Part shown: in pieces, positions 43,484-53,236 of the stretch | Layout of the letters: every line of letters starts with the position of its first letter | Position numbering within the stretch: position 1 is the stretch's first letter | NCBI GenBank assembly: GCA_030144965.1 | Contig: JAMPUU010000026.1 | Coordinates: forward strand, 124,001 to 188,000 | From: Nitrospira sp. BO4 | GTDB taxonomy: Bacteria > Nitrospirota > Nitrospiria > Nitrospirales > Nitrospiraceae | Direction: 5' to 3' | Length of the DNA: 64,000 nt | The notes under the pieces: generated by a model | The model's database searches: none | Told to the model about the DNA's origin: nothing | What the model saw: the letters and a program-made list of their open reading frames with translations, nothing else | Program-made: the position numbers and the translations under genes

Positions 43484-43675
43484 ATGCTCGAAATGGATTA
43501 TCACATCTGCGTTGGCCGCGGTAGGTCAATCGAGGAAGGTGAGCAAGCGATGGGAAATCTAATGGCAGAACATGACTCGGTCGTGGATGAGGTGGACTCG
43601 CTGATTCGGAAGGGGAAGGAGCGAGCCATAATGCGGCGCTCGGTGGAGGGGCTCATCTCGCCCGCGACGCGATGA
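43484..43675 (+). CDS. Possible small element protein
   Basis: A 63-residue frame: MLEMDYHICVGRGRSIEEGE, then an acidic helix and KGKERAIMRRSVEGL. It lies between the Cys-rich gene and the small terminase subunit, and an internal start at MGNLMAEHDSVVDEV is also possible. Low support. Confidence 0.35.
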   Translation: MLEMDYHICVGRGRSIEEGEQAMGNLMAEHDSVVDEVDSLIRKGKERAIMRRSVEGLISPATR

Positions 43676-43728
43676 AGAAAGCAAAGGACGCATGATCGCC
43701 AGTGCTAAGGCAAACGGGATGACGAGCC

Positions 43729-44217
43729 ATGAGCGGGCGTAAGGGGAGATCAGGACCTCCGAAGAACTTGAATGCCATCAAACACTCGTGGCGGGCGCTC
43801 TGGCGCCGGGGCTTGGTGCGGCCTCAGGACAGCTGGGTGCAGCGACCCATTGCTGAGGTCATGCAAGCCTTCGCCTCGGATCTCCCTGATCTCACAGCCA
43901 GAGAGCGCGAGGTGATTGAAACGGTCGCCTGCGCCAAGGGCTGCGAGTTGCTGATCAGGCACGCCCTCCAACAAACCGGAGTGGCGGAGGTGATCGACGG
44001 ACGCGTCCACGTCGCCGAGGCACATGAAGCGTTGTGTCGATTCATGAAACTCAAGCTGGACGCCCTGCGGTTGTTGCCGGCGGGACGACGCGCCAAGATC
44101 ACCAAGAGCCTTCACGAGTATCTCCGTGAACAGGGCCGCCACGAGCCGGCGATGCACGAACCAGACATAAGTCGAGGTCCCCAGGCTAAGACGACCAGGC
44201 AAGAAGGAGGTTCCTAG
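43729..44217 (+). CDS. Small terminase subunit-like protein
   Basis: A 162-residue basic helical protein. The N-terminal MSGRKGRSGPPKNLNAIKHS resembles the start of many phage small terminase (P27-like and related) proteins. The middle has a DLTAREREVIETVACAKGCE helix pair that may form a DNA-binding unit. It ends 6 bases before the large terminase gene, the normal order. It would recognise the DNA packaging site. The identity rests mostly on context. Confidence 0.65.
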   Translation: MSGRKGRSGPPKNLNAIKHSWRALWRRGLVRPQDSWVQRPIAEVMQAFASDLPDLTAREREVIETVACAKGCELLIRHALQQTGVAEVIDGRVHVAEAHEALCRFMKLKLDALRLLPAGRRAKITKSLHEYLREQGRHEPAMHEPDISRGPQAKTTRQEGGS

Positions 44218-44223
44218 CACGCC

Positions 44224-45855
44224 ATGGCACGGGACCTTTCCATCATCGATACCCTTGAAGATCCGCAGCTCTTCGGCGGGTTGCCGGTTTTCCATGATCC
44301 TTCGACCTGGCACGCTTGGCGCGTGCTCCTGAAGGCGGTCTATGGCCTGCCATTGACAGCCGAGGAGACCGTGACGTTTCAAAAGCACACCGGACGGTCA
44401 ACGCCCCCGACGCAGCGTGCGCGTGAAGCGTGGTGGGTCGTGGGGCGCCGCGGCGGCAAATCCCTCACGGTCGCCCTCATCGCCGTCGACTTGGCCTGTT
44501 TTAAGGACTATGTAGCCATGCTCGCGCCCGGCGAACGGATCACGATCATGGTCTTGGCGGCGGATCGGCGGCAAGCACGCGTAGTATTCAACTACATCAA
44601 AGGTCTACTTGAAGGTGTCCCAATGTTGGCCGCGCTCATCGAGAACGCCACTCAGGAGACCATCAGCCTCACGAACCGCGTGAACATCGAGGTGCACACT
44701 GCCAGCTTCCGCGCCGTCAGGGGCTATACGATTGCGGCAGCCATCTGCGATGAGATCGCTTTCTGGCCGAACGACGACGCGGCGGAGCCCGACAGTGAAG
44801 TTTTGAACGCATTGCGGCCAGCGATGGCCACCGTCCCGAATGCATTGCTGCTTTGCCTCAGCTCGCCGTACGCGAGAAAAGGCGAGCTATGGAAGGCGTA
44901 CCAACGCCACTTCGGGAAGGACCATGATCCGGTGTTGGTGTGGCAAGCCGACACGAGGTCGATGAATCCGCTGGTACCACAGGAAGTGATCGACCGCGCG
45001 TACGCGGACGATGAAGCATCGGCCAGTGCAGAGTATGGGGCTCAATTCCGGCGCGACATCGAGGCGTTGCTCCCACGCGAGGCCATCGAGGCGTGCGTGG
45101 CATCTGGGCGACGAGAATTGCCGCCGGTGCCCGGGGTCCGGTATGTGGCATTCGTTGATCCCGCCGGTGGTTCGGGCCAAGACAGCATGACCATGGCGGT
45201 CGCACACGCCGATGGGCGCGACGTGCTGCTCGATGCCATCCGGGAGGTCAAACCCCCGTTTTCACCTGAAGCGACCGTCGAGGAGTTTGGTGTCTTTCTG
45301 CGGACCTACAGGGTGACCCGTGTGCATGGTGACCGGTATGCCGGGGAATGGCCGCGCGAGCAATTCAGCAAAGCGGGGATTCGCTATGAGGTGTGCGACA
45401 AGAGCAAAAGCGACCTCTACCGTGAATGTGTGCCCGCGATCAACTCCCGCACCGTGCAGCTCCTGGATCTTCCCCGGCTGGTGACGCAGTTCTGCGGTCT
45501 GGAACGTCGGGTGGCTCGAGGTGGACGGGACTCTATTGACCACGCGCCCAACGGACATGACGACCTGGCCAACAGTGCCACGGGTGCGCTCCTCTTGGCG
45601 CTCGACTCCTTTCGGCGCAAAGCCGAAATCTGGATGCCGAACCTTGGACCTGATCAGCATGAGCAGCTGCCCGGCCCCGAGCAACAGCAACTCCTCAACC
45701 GGTATGGCTCACGCATGTTCGAGAAGCCCTCCGGCGAGTTCACCTGTGGGACCTGTCGGGCATTCGACGCGGTAGCGGCCGATTGCATGTTCAGGAAATT
45801 CAGCACGCACGCCCACCTCCCTGCTTGCGAGACATATTCGCCGAAACTCAGTTAG
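44224..45855 (+). CDS. Phage large terminase subunit
   Basis: A 543-residue packaging motor. The ATPase has a Walker A-like VVGRRGGKSLTVAL, Walker B with DE in AAICDEIAFWPND, and coupling motif LLLCLSSPYARKGE. The nuclease domain has Asp in AFVDPAGGSGQDS and HGDRYAGEWPREQ, and NGHDDLANSATGALL near its end. GAAGGAGG precedes the start. Unusually, the C-terminus carries a Cys-rich appendix (CGTCRAFDAVAADCMFRK ... CETYSP) of about 40 residues that looks like a zinc site. No portal, capsid or tail gene follows. Confidence 0.9.
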   Translation: MARDLSIIDTLEDPQLFGGLPVFHDPSTWHAWRVLLKAVYGLPLTAEETVTFQKHTGRSTPPTQRAREAWWVVGRRGGKSLTVALIAVDLACFKDYVAMLAPGERITIMVLAADRRQARVVFNYIKGLLEGVPMLAALIENATQETISLTNRVNIEVHTASFRAVRGYTIAAAICDEIAFWPNDDAAEPDSEVLNALRPAMATVPNALLLCLSSPYARKGELWKAYQRHFGKDHDPVLVWQADTRSMNPLVPQEVIDRAYADDEASASAEYGAQFRRDIEALLPREAIEACVASGRRELPPVPGVRYVAFVDPAGGSGQDSMTMAVAHADGRDVLLDAIREVKPPFSPEATVEEFGVFLRTYRVTRVHGDRYAGEWPREQFSKAGIRYEVCDKSKSDLYRECVPAINSRTVQLLDLPRLVTQFCGLERRVARGGRDSIDHAPNGHDDLANSATGALLLALDSFRRKAEIWMPNLGPDQHEQLPGPEQQQLLNRYGSRMFEKPSGEFTCGTCRAFDAVAADCMFRKFSTHAHLPACETYSPKLS

Positions 45856-46035
45856 GTCACAGAGGAGCCTGCAACATTCGTTCGGCATGTGATTCGAGAT
45901 CGTTTGCTCATGAAGAGCCATCTAATACCTCCTTCACTACTCGAGATGCTGGTAAACAAATTGGCAAGCGTTTAAAGACATGTGGTCCGAACTCTATACT
46001 TAGAAGTTACGTCGGTATTTTGATTTTGTACTACC

Positions 46036-46270
46036 GCATCTAATTTGGACAAGTAGGTTCTTGGTTTGACGACCCACTCGGTATAGCACTCGGGGACCGC
46101 ATCTTCAGCGCGCCGTGCGGGGCCTCGTGATTGTAGTGCTCGATCCCACTCCGGTAGCTGCTGCGCCATATCTGCTAACCTCGCCAAGCAGGCTTGATAC
46201 ACATAATCCCATTTGAAGCTGCCAAAGAAGGCCTCGATGAGGTCGTTTGACTCCGGACTCCGCCGAGGCG
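46036..46270 (-). pseudogene. IS3-family transposase (OrfB) C-terminal remnant
   Basis: The minus strand reads SPESNDLIEAFFGSFKWDYV, YQACLARLADMAQQLPEW, then after a frameshift IEHYNHEAPHGALKMRSPSA and a stop. This is the end of an rve-type transposase with the catalytic Glu region. The 5' part, including the first Asp residues, is missing. The sequence TAATTTGGACAAGTAGG just past the stop resembles the ends at 41.25 and 50.8 kb. Confidence 0.7.
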
Positions 46271-46571
46271 TGAGAATCGATGTTCTTGGCCCGAGCGCGG
46301 GCTCTCCAAACCGACGGCAGATTGGCCTCGCGCAGCATCTCGGCGAGTTTGGTGGCGGTGAGCGTCAGGCGAAGCACCAGGCCAACACCATACGGTCGGC
46401 GCAACAACTATGATCGCCGAGCGGCCCTGCCGGCCATCCCATGCTCGAATATTGATGATGTCGGAGGCCACCGTCGATTGGTTCCGACATGTGACCCGTC
46501 CTTAGTATTGTCGCCCAGACTGGACGCTTTGATCTATACTGGGCTCCGCATCAACGCAGAGATATCACTTG

Positions 46572-46847
46572 CTATCCCGTTCCCTGGAATCTAGTGACCT
46601 TCGGCCCTGGCTCTCCTTTTCGGCGACATTCTTCCATAAAGGCTTCTCGGCTAAGCGCCTCAGCGAGAGCCTCCGCAAATTCCTTCTGCAATGCCTTGGC
46701 GAGCGGACTCTCCAAATCCTGATCAGGTATTGCATCCAGTTCCTGTTTTAGATATTCGGCGCGGCGATAAGCATCTTGAATTGTCTTGAGGAACTCATCC
46801 CACTCGTTCAATTGAGTGTCGCCTCCGCTGTCTCGATTCTCCACCAT
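46572..46847 (-). CDS. Hypothetical helical protein
   Basis: A 91-residue protein starting MVENRDSGGDTQLNEWDEFL after GGAGGATTCAG. It is acidic and strongly helical (AYRRAEYLKQELDAIPDQDL; EFAEALAEALSREAFMEECR). It may be an orphan antitoxin or phage accessory protein, but nothing specific is recognised. Confidence 0.5.
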   Translation of the reverse strand: MVENRDSGGDTQLNEWDEFLKTIQDAYRRAEYLKQELDAIPDQDLESPLAKALQKEFAEALAEALSREAFMEECRRKGEPGPKVTRFQGTG

Positions 46848-46949
46848 CTGAATCCTCCATCTGTTTTCAACCACTCGTTATATCAGACAAGAAAAATTAA
46901 CCCGTTTTGCTGCCGAATTTGCCATACCGAATTAGAGTGGTTCAGCCTT

Positions 46950-47130
46950 CACATGGATCGTGCACCCCATTATCGGGATGCACTCGACGCATCGTACGTG
47001 CAAGAACGGCTCGGTCATCCGACGATTGAACTGACCATTACGACCTATGGGCTCGACAGGCCTCACATCATTCGACGGGCACGACTATCGAAAACCACAA
47101 AAACACGCGCGTCTCCCCACAAGATGTCCC
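46950..47130 (+). pseudogene. Tyrosine recombinase (integrase) C-terminal remnant
   Basis: Reads SYVQERLGHPTIELTITTYG, then LDRPHIIRRARL. This holds the LGH motif and the catalytic Tyr (TYG) of phage-type integrases. The upstream His/Arg box region is altered (HYRDALDA in place of a LRHTxA-like motif), and the rest of the protein is absent. It marks a former integration site. Confidence 0.6.
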
Positions 47131-47373
47131 TTTTCAGCTCGCAGAAATCCGACAATATAGTTTTCCGCCATTCAACACCCAAGCAAGGGGCTCGAAGGCT
47201 GCGCCCAATTTAATATTACCGTCAGTCTGAATAATCTCATTCATCTCTTCAGAGCGCCTTTCCGACATCGGCGCACTTCCATATAATGGTCGCTGATGGT
47301 AAATGAAGTATTGGTCTAAAAAAATAGCGTAATTATTTTATGAAAAAATATAGTGCGGAATGTGGGCGAGTTC

Positions 47374-48456
47374 TCAGCGTAAACGGGGGTTTGCCACGAG
47401 ATCAAGCTCGAGTGGTATCAAGCCCCAGGCTCTCAGCAAAGACAGACGATCAGTTGGCGATAGCTCAAGGGCTCGTAGTGACTCTTCCGCGGGGTTAACC
47501 CACGCTTTTCTGCTTGGTTTTCCGGCGTGAGTTCTCCGGTATCGACCTTCTTGTGCGCGAAATGAGATCAGCGAGTTCTGAAGGTACTCCTCTACTGTGC
47601 TGCGGTATTTTAGGAGCTTCTGAAATGAATCGACGAATCGTTGTACCCCTTTTTGGGATCGAGCTGCCAGCGGAGTCAAATTTTGATCTGGCGCTGGCTC
47701 TTCCGCCAAGCTCTCAAGAAACTCTTTCACAAACCCGCTATGATTTGTCGTCCCGTGCAGCCATTTCAGAAAGGATGCAGCGTTCTCCTTGGTCTTGCGT
47801 AGGCTGTCCAGGTAATGCGTGGTTTGAAGATGTAAATAGGCTTGATCACGCGCCCCTTCCCCAATACGACAAACCATGAGCTGTTCCTCGGGACTCAGCG
47901 CCCTTGTCACTCTTGACTGCTCGTTTTGTCGATGCTCCCATTCACCAGCTCCCCAGAGATCTTCGATCAAACTTGCTATAAATCCACACCTGTCTGTTCC
48001 AGGAGTCCAAGCTCGGTCGTCGACATACAGCATCTCAGTACAGATCCATTGACATCTATCCACGATTTCGGGCCAAGCTATTTGATATGGAGGCCGAACC
48101 GGATACCAGTTCTCCGCAAGCCATCTAATGGTGTCATACACCGCGTTTCTTCTGGCAATTACTCGCTCTTCATCAAGCAAGGTACGCCCATACCTTTGAT
48201 CTCTGCCAATAAAGTGCCCTGGGTTCTTCTCCTCCCATAGCTGGCGCACTGTCGCTTTATACTTTGCATGCCGAATTGGCCAGCTCCATAGCAGTGTCGC
48301 AAGACGGTCGGCAATGGGTAGAGTCTCACGAAATGCTGCGGTATCGTCAAACCAAGCCTCCTGCCTACTTGCGAATTCCCGTACAGGAGCCGGAAAGGAA
48401 TCGAATGCGAGCTTTTGAATCTTATTTTGTGATCGACACTTTTTCTTCGAGGCCAT
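47374..48456 (-). CDS. Hypothetical 360-residue protein
   Basis: A 360-residue soluble, Trp-rich, mainly helical protein starting MASKKKCRSQNKIQKLAFDS after an AGGGGG ribosome site. Segments include RLATLLWSWPIRHAKYKATV and RWLAENWYPVRPPYQIAWPE. There is no membrane helix, no clear catalytic motif and no recognised family. It sits at the edge of the element remnant and may be cargo. Confidence 0.6.
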   Translation of the reverse strand: MASKKKCRSQNKIQKLAFDSFPAPVREFASRQEAWFDDTAAFRETLPIADRLATLLWSWPIRHAKYKATVRQLWEEKNPGHFIGRDQRYGRTLLDEERVIARRNAVYDTIRWLAENWYPVRPPYQIAWPEIVDRCQWICTEMLYVDDRAWTPGTDRCGFIASLIEDLWGAGEWEHRQNEQSRVTRALSPEEQLMVCRIGEGARDQAYLHLQTTHYLDSLRKTKENAASFLKWLHGTTNHSGFVKEFLESLAEEPAPDQNLTPLAARSQKGVQRFVDSFQKLLKYRSTVEEYLQNSLISFRAQEGRYRRTHAGKPSRKAWVNPAEESLRALELSPTDRLSLLRAWGLIPLELDLVANPRLR

Positions 48457-50033
48457 GATCACCCCCTATCCAAAGGCCCTAAATCAGTACAACTCATGAG
48501 CCAACCCTCATACTTATGCTCTGGGCGCCGGACGAACTTTGCCTACAACAGTGTGGTAGTCAGATGTCTGGTTCTCACGCAAGAGGAGGGGATTATCGCG
48601 CAAACGTGAGGAATGCGACAATGCAAACATTACGGGGTTCGATGATTGTGCCGGCTTGGGTGGCAAACCGGCCATGAAATAGCTGCGGCAAATAGAGGAG
48701 CAGACAGCCGAGCATTGTGGAGTTTACGATTCTGTAATTGCTAACGAAGAAGATGCCGATGGTTCAGATGTTTGAACAGTTCACCCACGTGGTAGCGAGA
48801 GATCAAAAGTCTTGCGAAAGTGCCTCTTGAGTTAAAGGCAACATATAGGCTTACGATGGCTCGGGACCCGGAACCTCGTCGTTTAAATGATTCTAGAGCC
48901 GTAACAGATGGAAAGACGGGCCGGAGGTCGCCCTATACGAGATCGTCGGACTACCGTCGTACCGGCGATTCTATGGGCAGCAAATCTGATGGAGAATTAG
49001 GATGAATTTCGAGAGTCACCTTGGGCCTGATCTGCAGTGCAGGGTTTACCCATAAAAGATTATGGTCACTTGAAAAGAACGGCTGATCTAGGTCCATGTC
49101 AGGGAATAGAGCGACCTGTATCACACAGCTGGAAGGCCAGATGACCCATGGGAGATATCATTTTTAGGAAGCCCCTGTGAGATTCGTGCTCATCTCTTGA
49201 TTAGAACCGGAGTTTCTTCAAGAGACGAATCATTCTTTTTACGATTTCAGACAGTCCCTACTTGGACCTGTTTCCACGAGAAACTTCTTCCGCAGGAGCT
49301 TGCGGTGCCTAAGTGTGAAGCGTCGTCAGGCTTGGCGTCAGCACCTGCCTCATCCCTAGCCCAAGAAAAACTGTAATATGACAGCAACTATTGCGAGCAA
49401 ATGGCTCGAGAGCCGTGGAAAGGGAAAAGATTGGCCCCGGGCCGTCCTATCGGAGATTGTCTTTCTAAACACGCACCGGCGATTTTGATGGGCAGTAAAC
49501 AAGGAGAGGGGCAGAGACTTCCTAGGATGGAGCAGAAAGGTGGCCTGTACAGGCCAATTGGCCTCTGGGATGACGTTTAGCATGCAGCAGATATCAAAAA
49601 GAAGTCGAAATTCTTCCATGGCCCATCAACAGTCCGAACCTCCCATGGCCTATCAATTTTCTGTACCTGCCATGGGGCCGGAAGTCCCACAGCCATATAG
49701 GAACGGTAACTTAGCAGCAACACAGACCGAGGTGTTTTCCAATGTCGCGGCCAGAATATTCTTTGACTGCACTGCCGCATTAACATGTGGACAGTTTGTC
49801 GAACCCTTTCACTGCTTTAATTCTGTAGAGTGTCTGCCCTGCCCATGTGTCCTCATCTTATTGAAAGGAATGCCGGATGCATGCCCTTCTTTCTTATGGT
49901 CTGATCTTGGGTTTAGCCTACGCGAGGGTTACAGAAATTCTGTGGGGATACCTGTACTCGACTGACTGATCTGCCTGTCCAGCAGTTTAAGCGAGACAGT
50001 GCACCGGATCAGTATCCTTCACCGTTTACGCAG
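48457..50033. other. Long stretch without recognised genes
   Basis: About 1.6 kb. Frames on both strands are short or repetitive by chance (for example CCATGG words near 49.62-49.68 kb) and lack ribosome sites. It may be decayed element DNA. Confidence 0.4.
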
Positions 50034-50609
50034 TTATGCTTCCTTGACATATGTGTGGGGATGGTTCGATTCAGGATGCCATCCACGTTCTCTTAATTGT
50101 GCTACCAGGGTTGTCCTAAATCTCTTACGTCTAGAGTGTACGGTTTGTTGCGGCCCGTCGGCAGAAATAACTTTTCCTACCAACACTTTGACGCGAGAAT
50201 TGGAAAGCCATTTCAATCGGGAATCGTCCCGTCCCTGCTCGATGAGCATAGCGATTTCTTTTGCCACGGACTGTACGTCCAATTTTAGCTGCCGCTTCCC
50301 GATGAAACGTTTACCATCTGGAACACAAGAGGCTGTTCTTCGATCCACATCGATTGTCCAGGTCTGTACCTCGGCATATGCAGAGCCTTTCACTGTTCCC
50401 CCATGTCGCTCAATGACGAAGGATAATTTCGGTGGGTCCCACAGCACATTTTCCATCCTATCGAGTTTCTGGGACTGCATCCCGTAGTCCTTTTCCTTGC
50501 AGAGGTCATCCCAACACTCAGAAAGGATGGGTGAAAGTTCTTCAGTATCAATGCTTCCTTTAGGGATCTTCTCTAGAAATTGGCATAAGTTGTCCAACGT
50601 CTGTTTCAT
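50034..50609 (-). CDS. Hypothetical 191-residue protein
   Basis: Starts MKQTLDNLCQFLEKIPKGSI after GGAGG-type spacing. The middle is beta (KLSFVIERHGGTVKGSAYAE, QTWTIDVDRR), and the basic C-terminal part (RVKVLVGKVI, HSRRKRFRTTLVAQLRERGW) may be a winged or nucleic-acid-binding unit. No family recognised. It stands alone. Confidence 0.6.
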   Translation of the reverse strand: MKQTLDNLCQFLEKIPKGSIDTEELSPILSECWDDLCKEKDYGMQSQKLDRMENVLWDPPKLSFVIERHGGTVKGSAYAEVQTWTIDVDRRTASCVPDGKRFIGKRQLKLDVQSVAKEIAMLIEQGRDDSRLKWLSNSRVKVLVGKVISADGPQQTVHSRRKRFRTTLVAQLRERGWHPESNHPHTYVKEA

Positions 50610-50794
50610 CCTCCATACCCCCTTCAACGATGAATGCACAGGCCTTTTGTGCTTTCTCGTCCTCGATGCTCGACCTAGTCCAACTGTGTGGTCTTCACGA
50701 GTTTAACTTGAACGGACAGCGTACCGGTTGCTTGCTTGTTGATTGCAGATTCTTGATTAGACCCTATCTCAAAATCGATTTGCCAATGTCGGCC

Positions 50795-50900
50795 CCACTT
50801 AAAATTTGGACAGGTCGCGTAAGCGAGGAGGGAGTTGCCGAACCATGCCGGGCCGATCCTGGCCCACACGTTCATGGTATGGTCTCGCAACACCGGGGCA
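50795..50900. mobile_element. Insertion-sequence end remnant 2
   Basis: TTAAAATTTGGACA followed by TCGCGTAAGCGAGGA. On the minus strand the end of an open frame reads SLLAYATCPNFK. The pattern matches the remnant at 41.25 kb; the rest of the element is missing. Confidence 0.45.
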
Positions 50901-51259
50901 AAGCCATCTATACCTTCCCTGAGGTGATAACGTCGTTCTGAGGTCGTACTGGCCATTTTAATGGTGAAAGCGTTATATGGAAAGCAGAATGAGTTCAAAA
51001 TTTGGATGCAAAGGAGGACTACCTGACCAATCAGGCATCTGAACTCTAGTCAGGCATGTAGAAAGGTCTAGGCACAGGTATAGATTGTCTGCGACTGGGG
51101 CGGCCATTAGGACCGACAACACACCCGGACACGAAGCCTATCTAGGCTTGTTCCGTGTGGCTTAAATGAAAAGGCTGGACAGTCGACACGTGCGCGCTTT
51201 CACTCATCGACTCCGACGGAACGACGGCTGAGCACTCTTTATAAGAGGGCGGGCAGACA
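50901..51259. other. Intergenic before the redox island
   Basis: About 360 bases, no supported gene. Confidence 0.35.
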
Positions 51260-51490
51260 ATGGTCACGAACTAGGATGTATTGGGCGCACTGCGAACAGT
51301 TCAGGATCCTGAGCTGGGTGAGGACTTGTTCAGACTCAACATGATTCGGGACATTCGGATCGACGGGGAACAGGTCTCATTCACCGTAGTCCTCACGACC
51401 CCGTCCTGCCCGCTGGGGATGGAATTCCAGGAATGGTGCGAGGAAGCGGTCCGGCGAGGTGAAAAATGGGCGAGGTCGTCTGCGGCGTAT
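51260..51490 (+). pseudogene. DUF59 (MIP18/PaaD-like) gene with early stop
   Basis: ATG GTC ACG AAC is followed by TAG, then the frame reads DVLGALRTVQDPELGEDLFR, LNMIRDIRIDGEQVSFTVVL and TTPSCPLGMEFQEWCEEAVR. It is a paralogue of 54972-55187 (MVTHDQVLDALRTVQEPELG). Besides the TAG at codon 5, the end departs from the family after AVRR. Family members help assemble Fe-S clusters. Confidence 0.7.
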
Positions 51491-51512
51491 CCTATAGGTC
51501 CGGGAAGAAATC

Positions 51513-53183
51513 ATGAGCAACACACGTCTGATCATCGTGGGCGGAGTCGCAGGCGGGGCCAGCGCGGCAGCGAGAGCGCGACGGTTGTGCGAGGACTGCG
51601 ACATTATCATGTTCGAGCGCGGCCCCTATGTGTCGTTTGCCAACTGCGGACTGCCGTATTTTGTAGGCGGCGAGATCGCCGAACAAGACAGCCTACTGGT
51701 GCAAACGCCCGAGAGTCTCAGGGCGCGCTTCAATCTGGATGTCCGGATCAAGACCGAGGTCATTCGCCTCCACCGCGCGGCTCGGCGCATCCGGGTGCGC
51801 GAGGTGGACACCGGCCGCGAATATGAGGAGACCTACGACGCGCTGATCCTTTCCACGGGCGCATCGCCACTGAAACCGCCTATTCCCGGAATCGAGCGTC
51901 CGCACCACTTCGTGGTGCGAGACATCCCCGATGTAGAAAAGATCATAGCGTGGTCGAACGATTGCCAGGGTTGCCGCGCCGTCGTAGTGGGCGGCGGTTA
52001 CATCGGACTCGAAATGGCCGAGCAATTGCGGCACCGCGGGTTCGGTGTGACGGTAGTGGAAGCGCTGCCCCAGGTGATGACACCCCTCGACCCGGAAATG
52101 GCTGCTTGGCTGCACGCGGACTTGCGCGCCAATGGGGTGGCCCTGCATCTGAACGATCCCGTTGTGTCGTTCGAGCCGCCCTCAGAGCAGGAACCAGCCC
52201 GCGCGTCCATCGTGGTGCTGAAAAGCGGTCAACGATTGCGCGCCGATTCGGTCATACTCGGATTGGGTGTCAAACCAGAAGTGGGTCTGGCCGAGGATGC
52301 CGGTTTGGAGATCGGCAAGCAGGGCGGGATTCGGGTCAATGAACACCTCCGGACCAGCGACCCATACATCTGGGCCGTGGGCGATGCCATTGAGGTGCGT
52401 GATGGGGTCACGGGGCAATGGGCACTGATTCCTCTGGCTGGTCCGGCGAATCGCCAGGGGCGCATTGCCGCCGACAATATCCTCGGCCGTCCTTCTCGCT
52501 ACGAACACACCTGGGGGACAGCCATCCTGCGATTGTTCACTCTCACCGCGGCGTGCACCGGTGCAAATGAGAAAAGTCTTCGTCGCGCGGCCATTCCATT
52601 CCAAGCGATTCATCTTCATCCCGGTTCTCACGCGGGCTACTACCCCGGCGCCGAACCCATCGCGCTGAAAGTCCTGTTCGCGCCTGACACAGGAAAACTG
52701 CTCGGCGCTCAAGCCATCGGCCATGAAAGCGTGGACAAACGCATTGACGTCCTGGCTACCGCGCTCAAGGCCGGGATGACCGTTCACGACCTGGCCGAGC
52801 TGGAACTGGCGTACGCGCCGCCGTACGGATCGGCGAAAGACCCCGTCAACCTGGCCGGCATGGCCGCGCAAAACGTACTCGCCGGCGATGTGGCGCTCGC
52901 CCAGTGGAACGAGGTGGCGTCGCTCAACCGCAGCACCACGCTGCTGTTGGATGTGCGTCACTCCGACGAACGCGCGCGAGGATTCATTCCCGGTTCGTCC
53001 CATATTCCACTGGATGAGTTGCGCCAGCGCCTGAGCGAGCTGCCGCGCGACCGCGAGATCATCGTCTATTGCCAAAGCGGCCAGCGCTCCTATATCGCCG
53101 CGCGCATCCTGAGCCACCACGGCTTTCACGTGCGCAACCTGACGGGATCGTATCGCACCTGGCAAGCCATCCAATGCCAATGA
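51513..53183 (+). CDS. CoA-disulfide reductase fused to rhodanese
   Basis: A 556-residue flavoprotein. FAD-binding RLIIVGGVAGGASAAARARR, the active Cys in YVSFANCGLPYFVGG (single-Cys CoADR type), NAD(P)H-binding VVVGGGYIGLEMAEQLRHRG, and a dimerisation domain. The last 100 residues are a rhodanese with the active loop VYCQSGQRSYIA. Such CoADR-RHD enzymes reduce CoA polysulfides or disulfides using NAD(P)H and handle persulfide. This fits a sulfur-linked island, with a sulfite-oxidase-like enzyme downstream. GGGAAG lies before the ATG. Confidence 0.93.
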   Translation: MSNTRLIIVGGVAGGASAAARARRLCEDCDIIMFERGPYVSFANCGLPYFVGGEIAEQDSLLVQTPESLRARFNLDVRIKTEVIRLHRAARRIRVREVDTGREYEETYDALILSTGASPLKPPIPGIERPHHFVVRDIPDVEKIIAWSNDCQGCRAVVVGGGYIGLEMAEQLRHRGFGVTVVEALPQVMTPLDPEMAAWLHADLRANGVALHLNDPVVSFEPPSEQEPARASIVVLKSGQRLRADSVILGLGVKPEVGLAEDAGLEIGKQGGIRVNEHLRTSDPYIWAVGDAIEVRDGVTGQWALIPLAGPANRQGRIAADNILGRPSRYEHTWGTAILRLFTLTAACTGANEKSLRRAAIPFQAIHLHPGSHAGYYPGAEPIALKVLFAPDTGKLLGAQAIGHESVDKRIDVLATALKAGMTVHDLAELELAYAPPYGSAKDPVNLAGMAAQNVLAGDVALAQWNEVASLNRSTTLLLDVRHSDERARGFIPGSSHIPLDELRQRLSELPRDREIIVYCQSGQRSYIAARILSHHGFHVRNLTGSYRTWQAIQCQ

Positions 53184-53236
53184 GGTGACAAGGGACCATT
53201 CTTCTGAATCAATCAAACTGTCGAACATCATAGGTT

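Noticed and set aside
43750-44388. 212-residue minus-strand frame
   Set aside because: Antisense to terminase genes, without a ribosome site or recognisable sequence.
52182-53231. 349-residue minus-strand frame
   Set aside because: Antisense to the CoADR-rhodanese gene, which has clear motifs; high GC keeps the other strand open.
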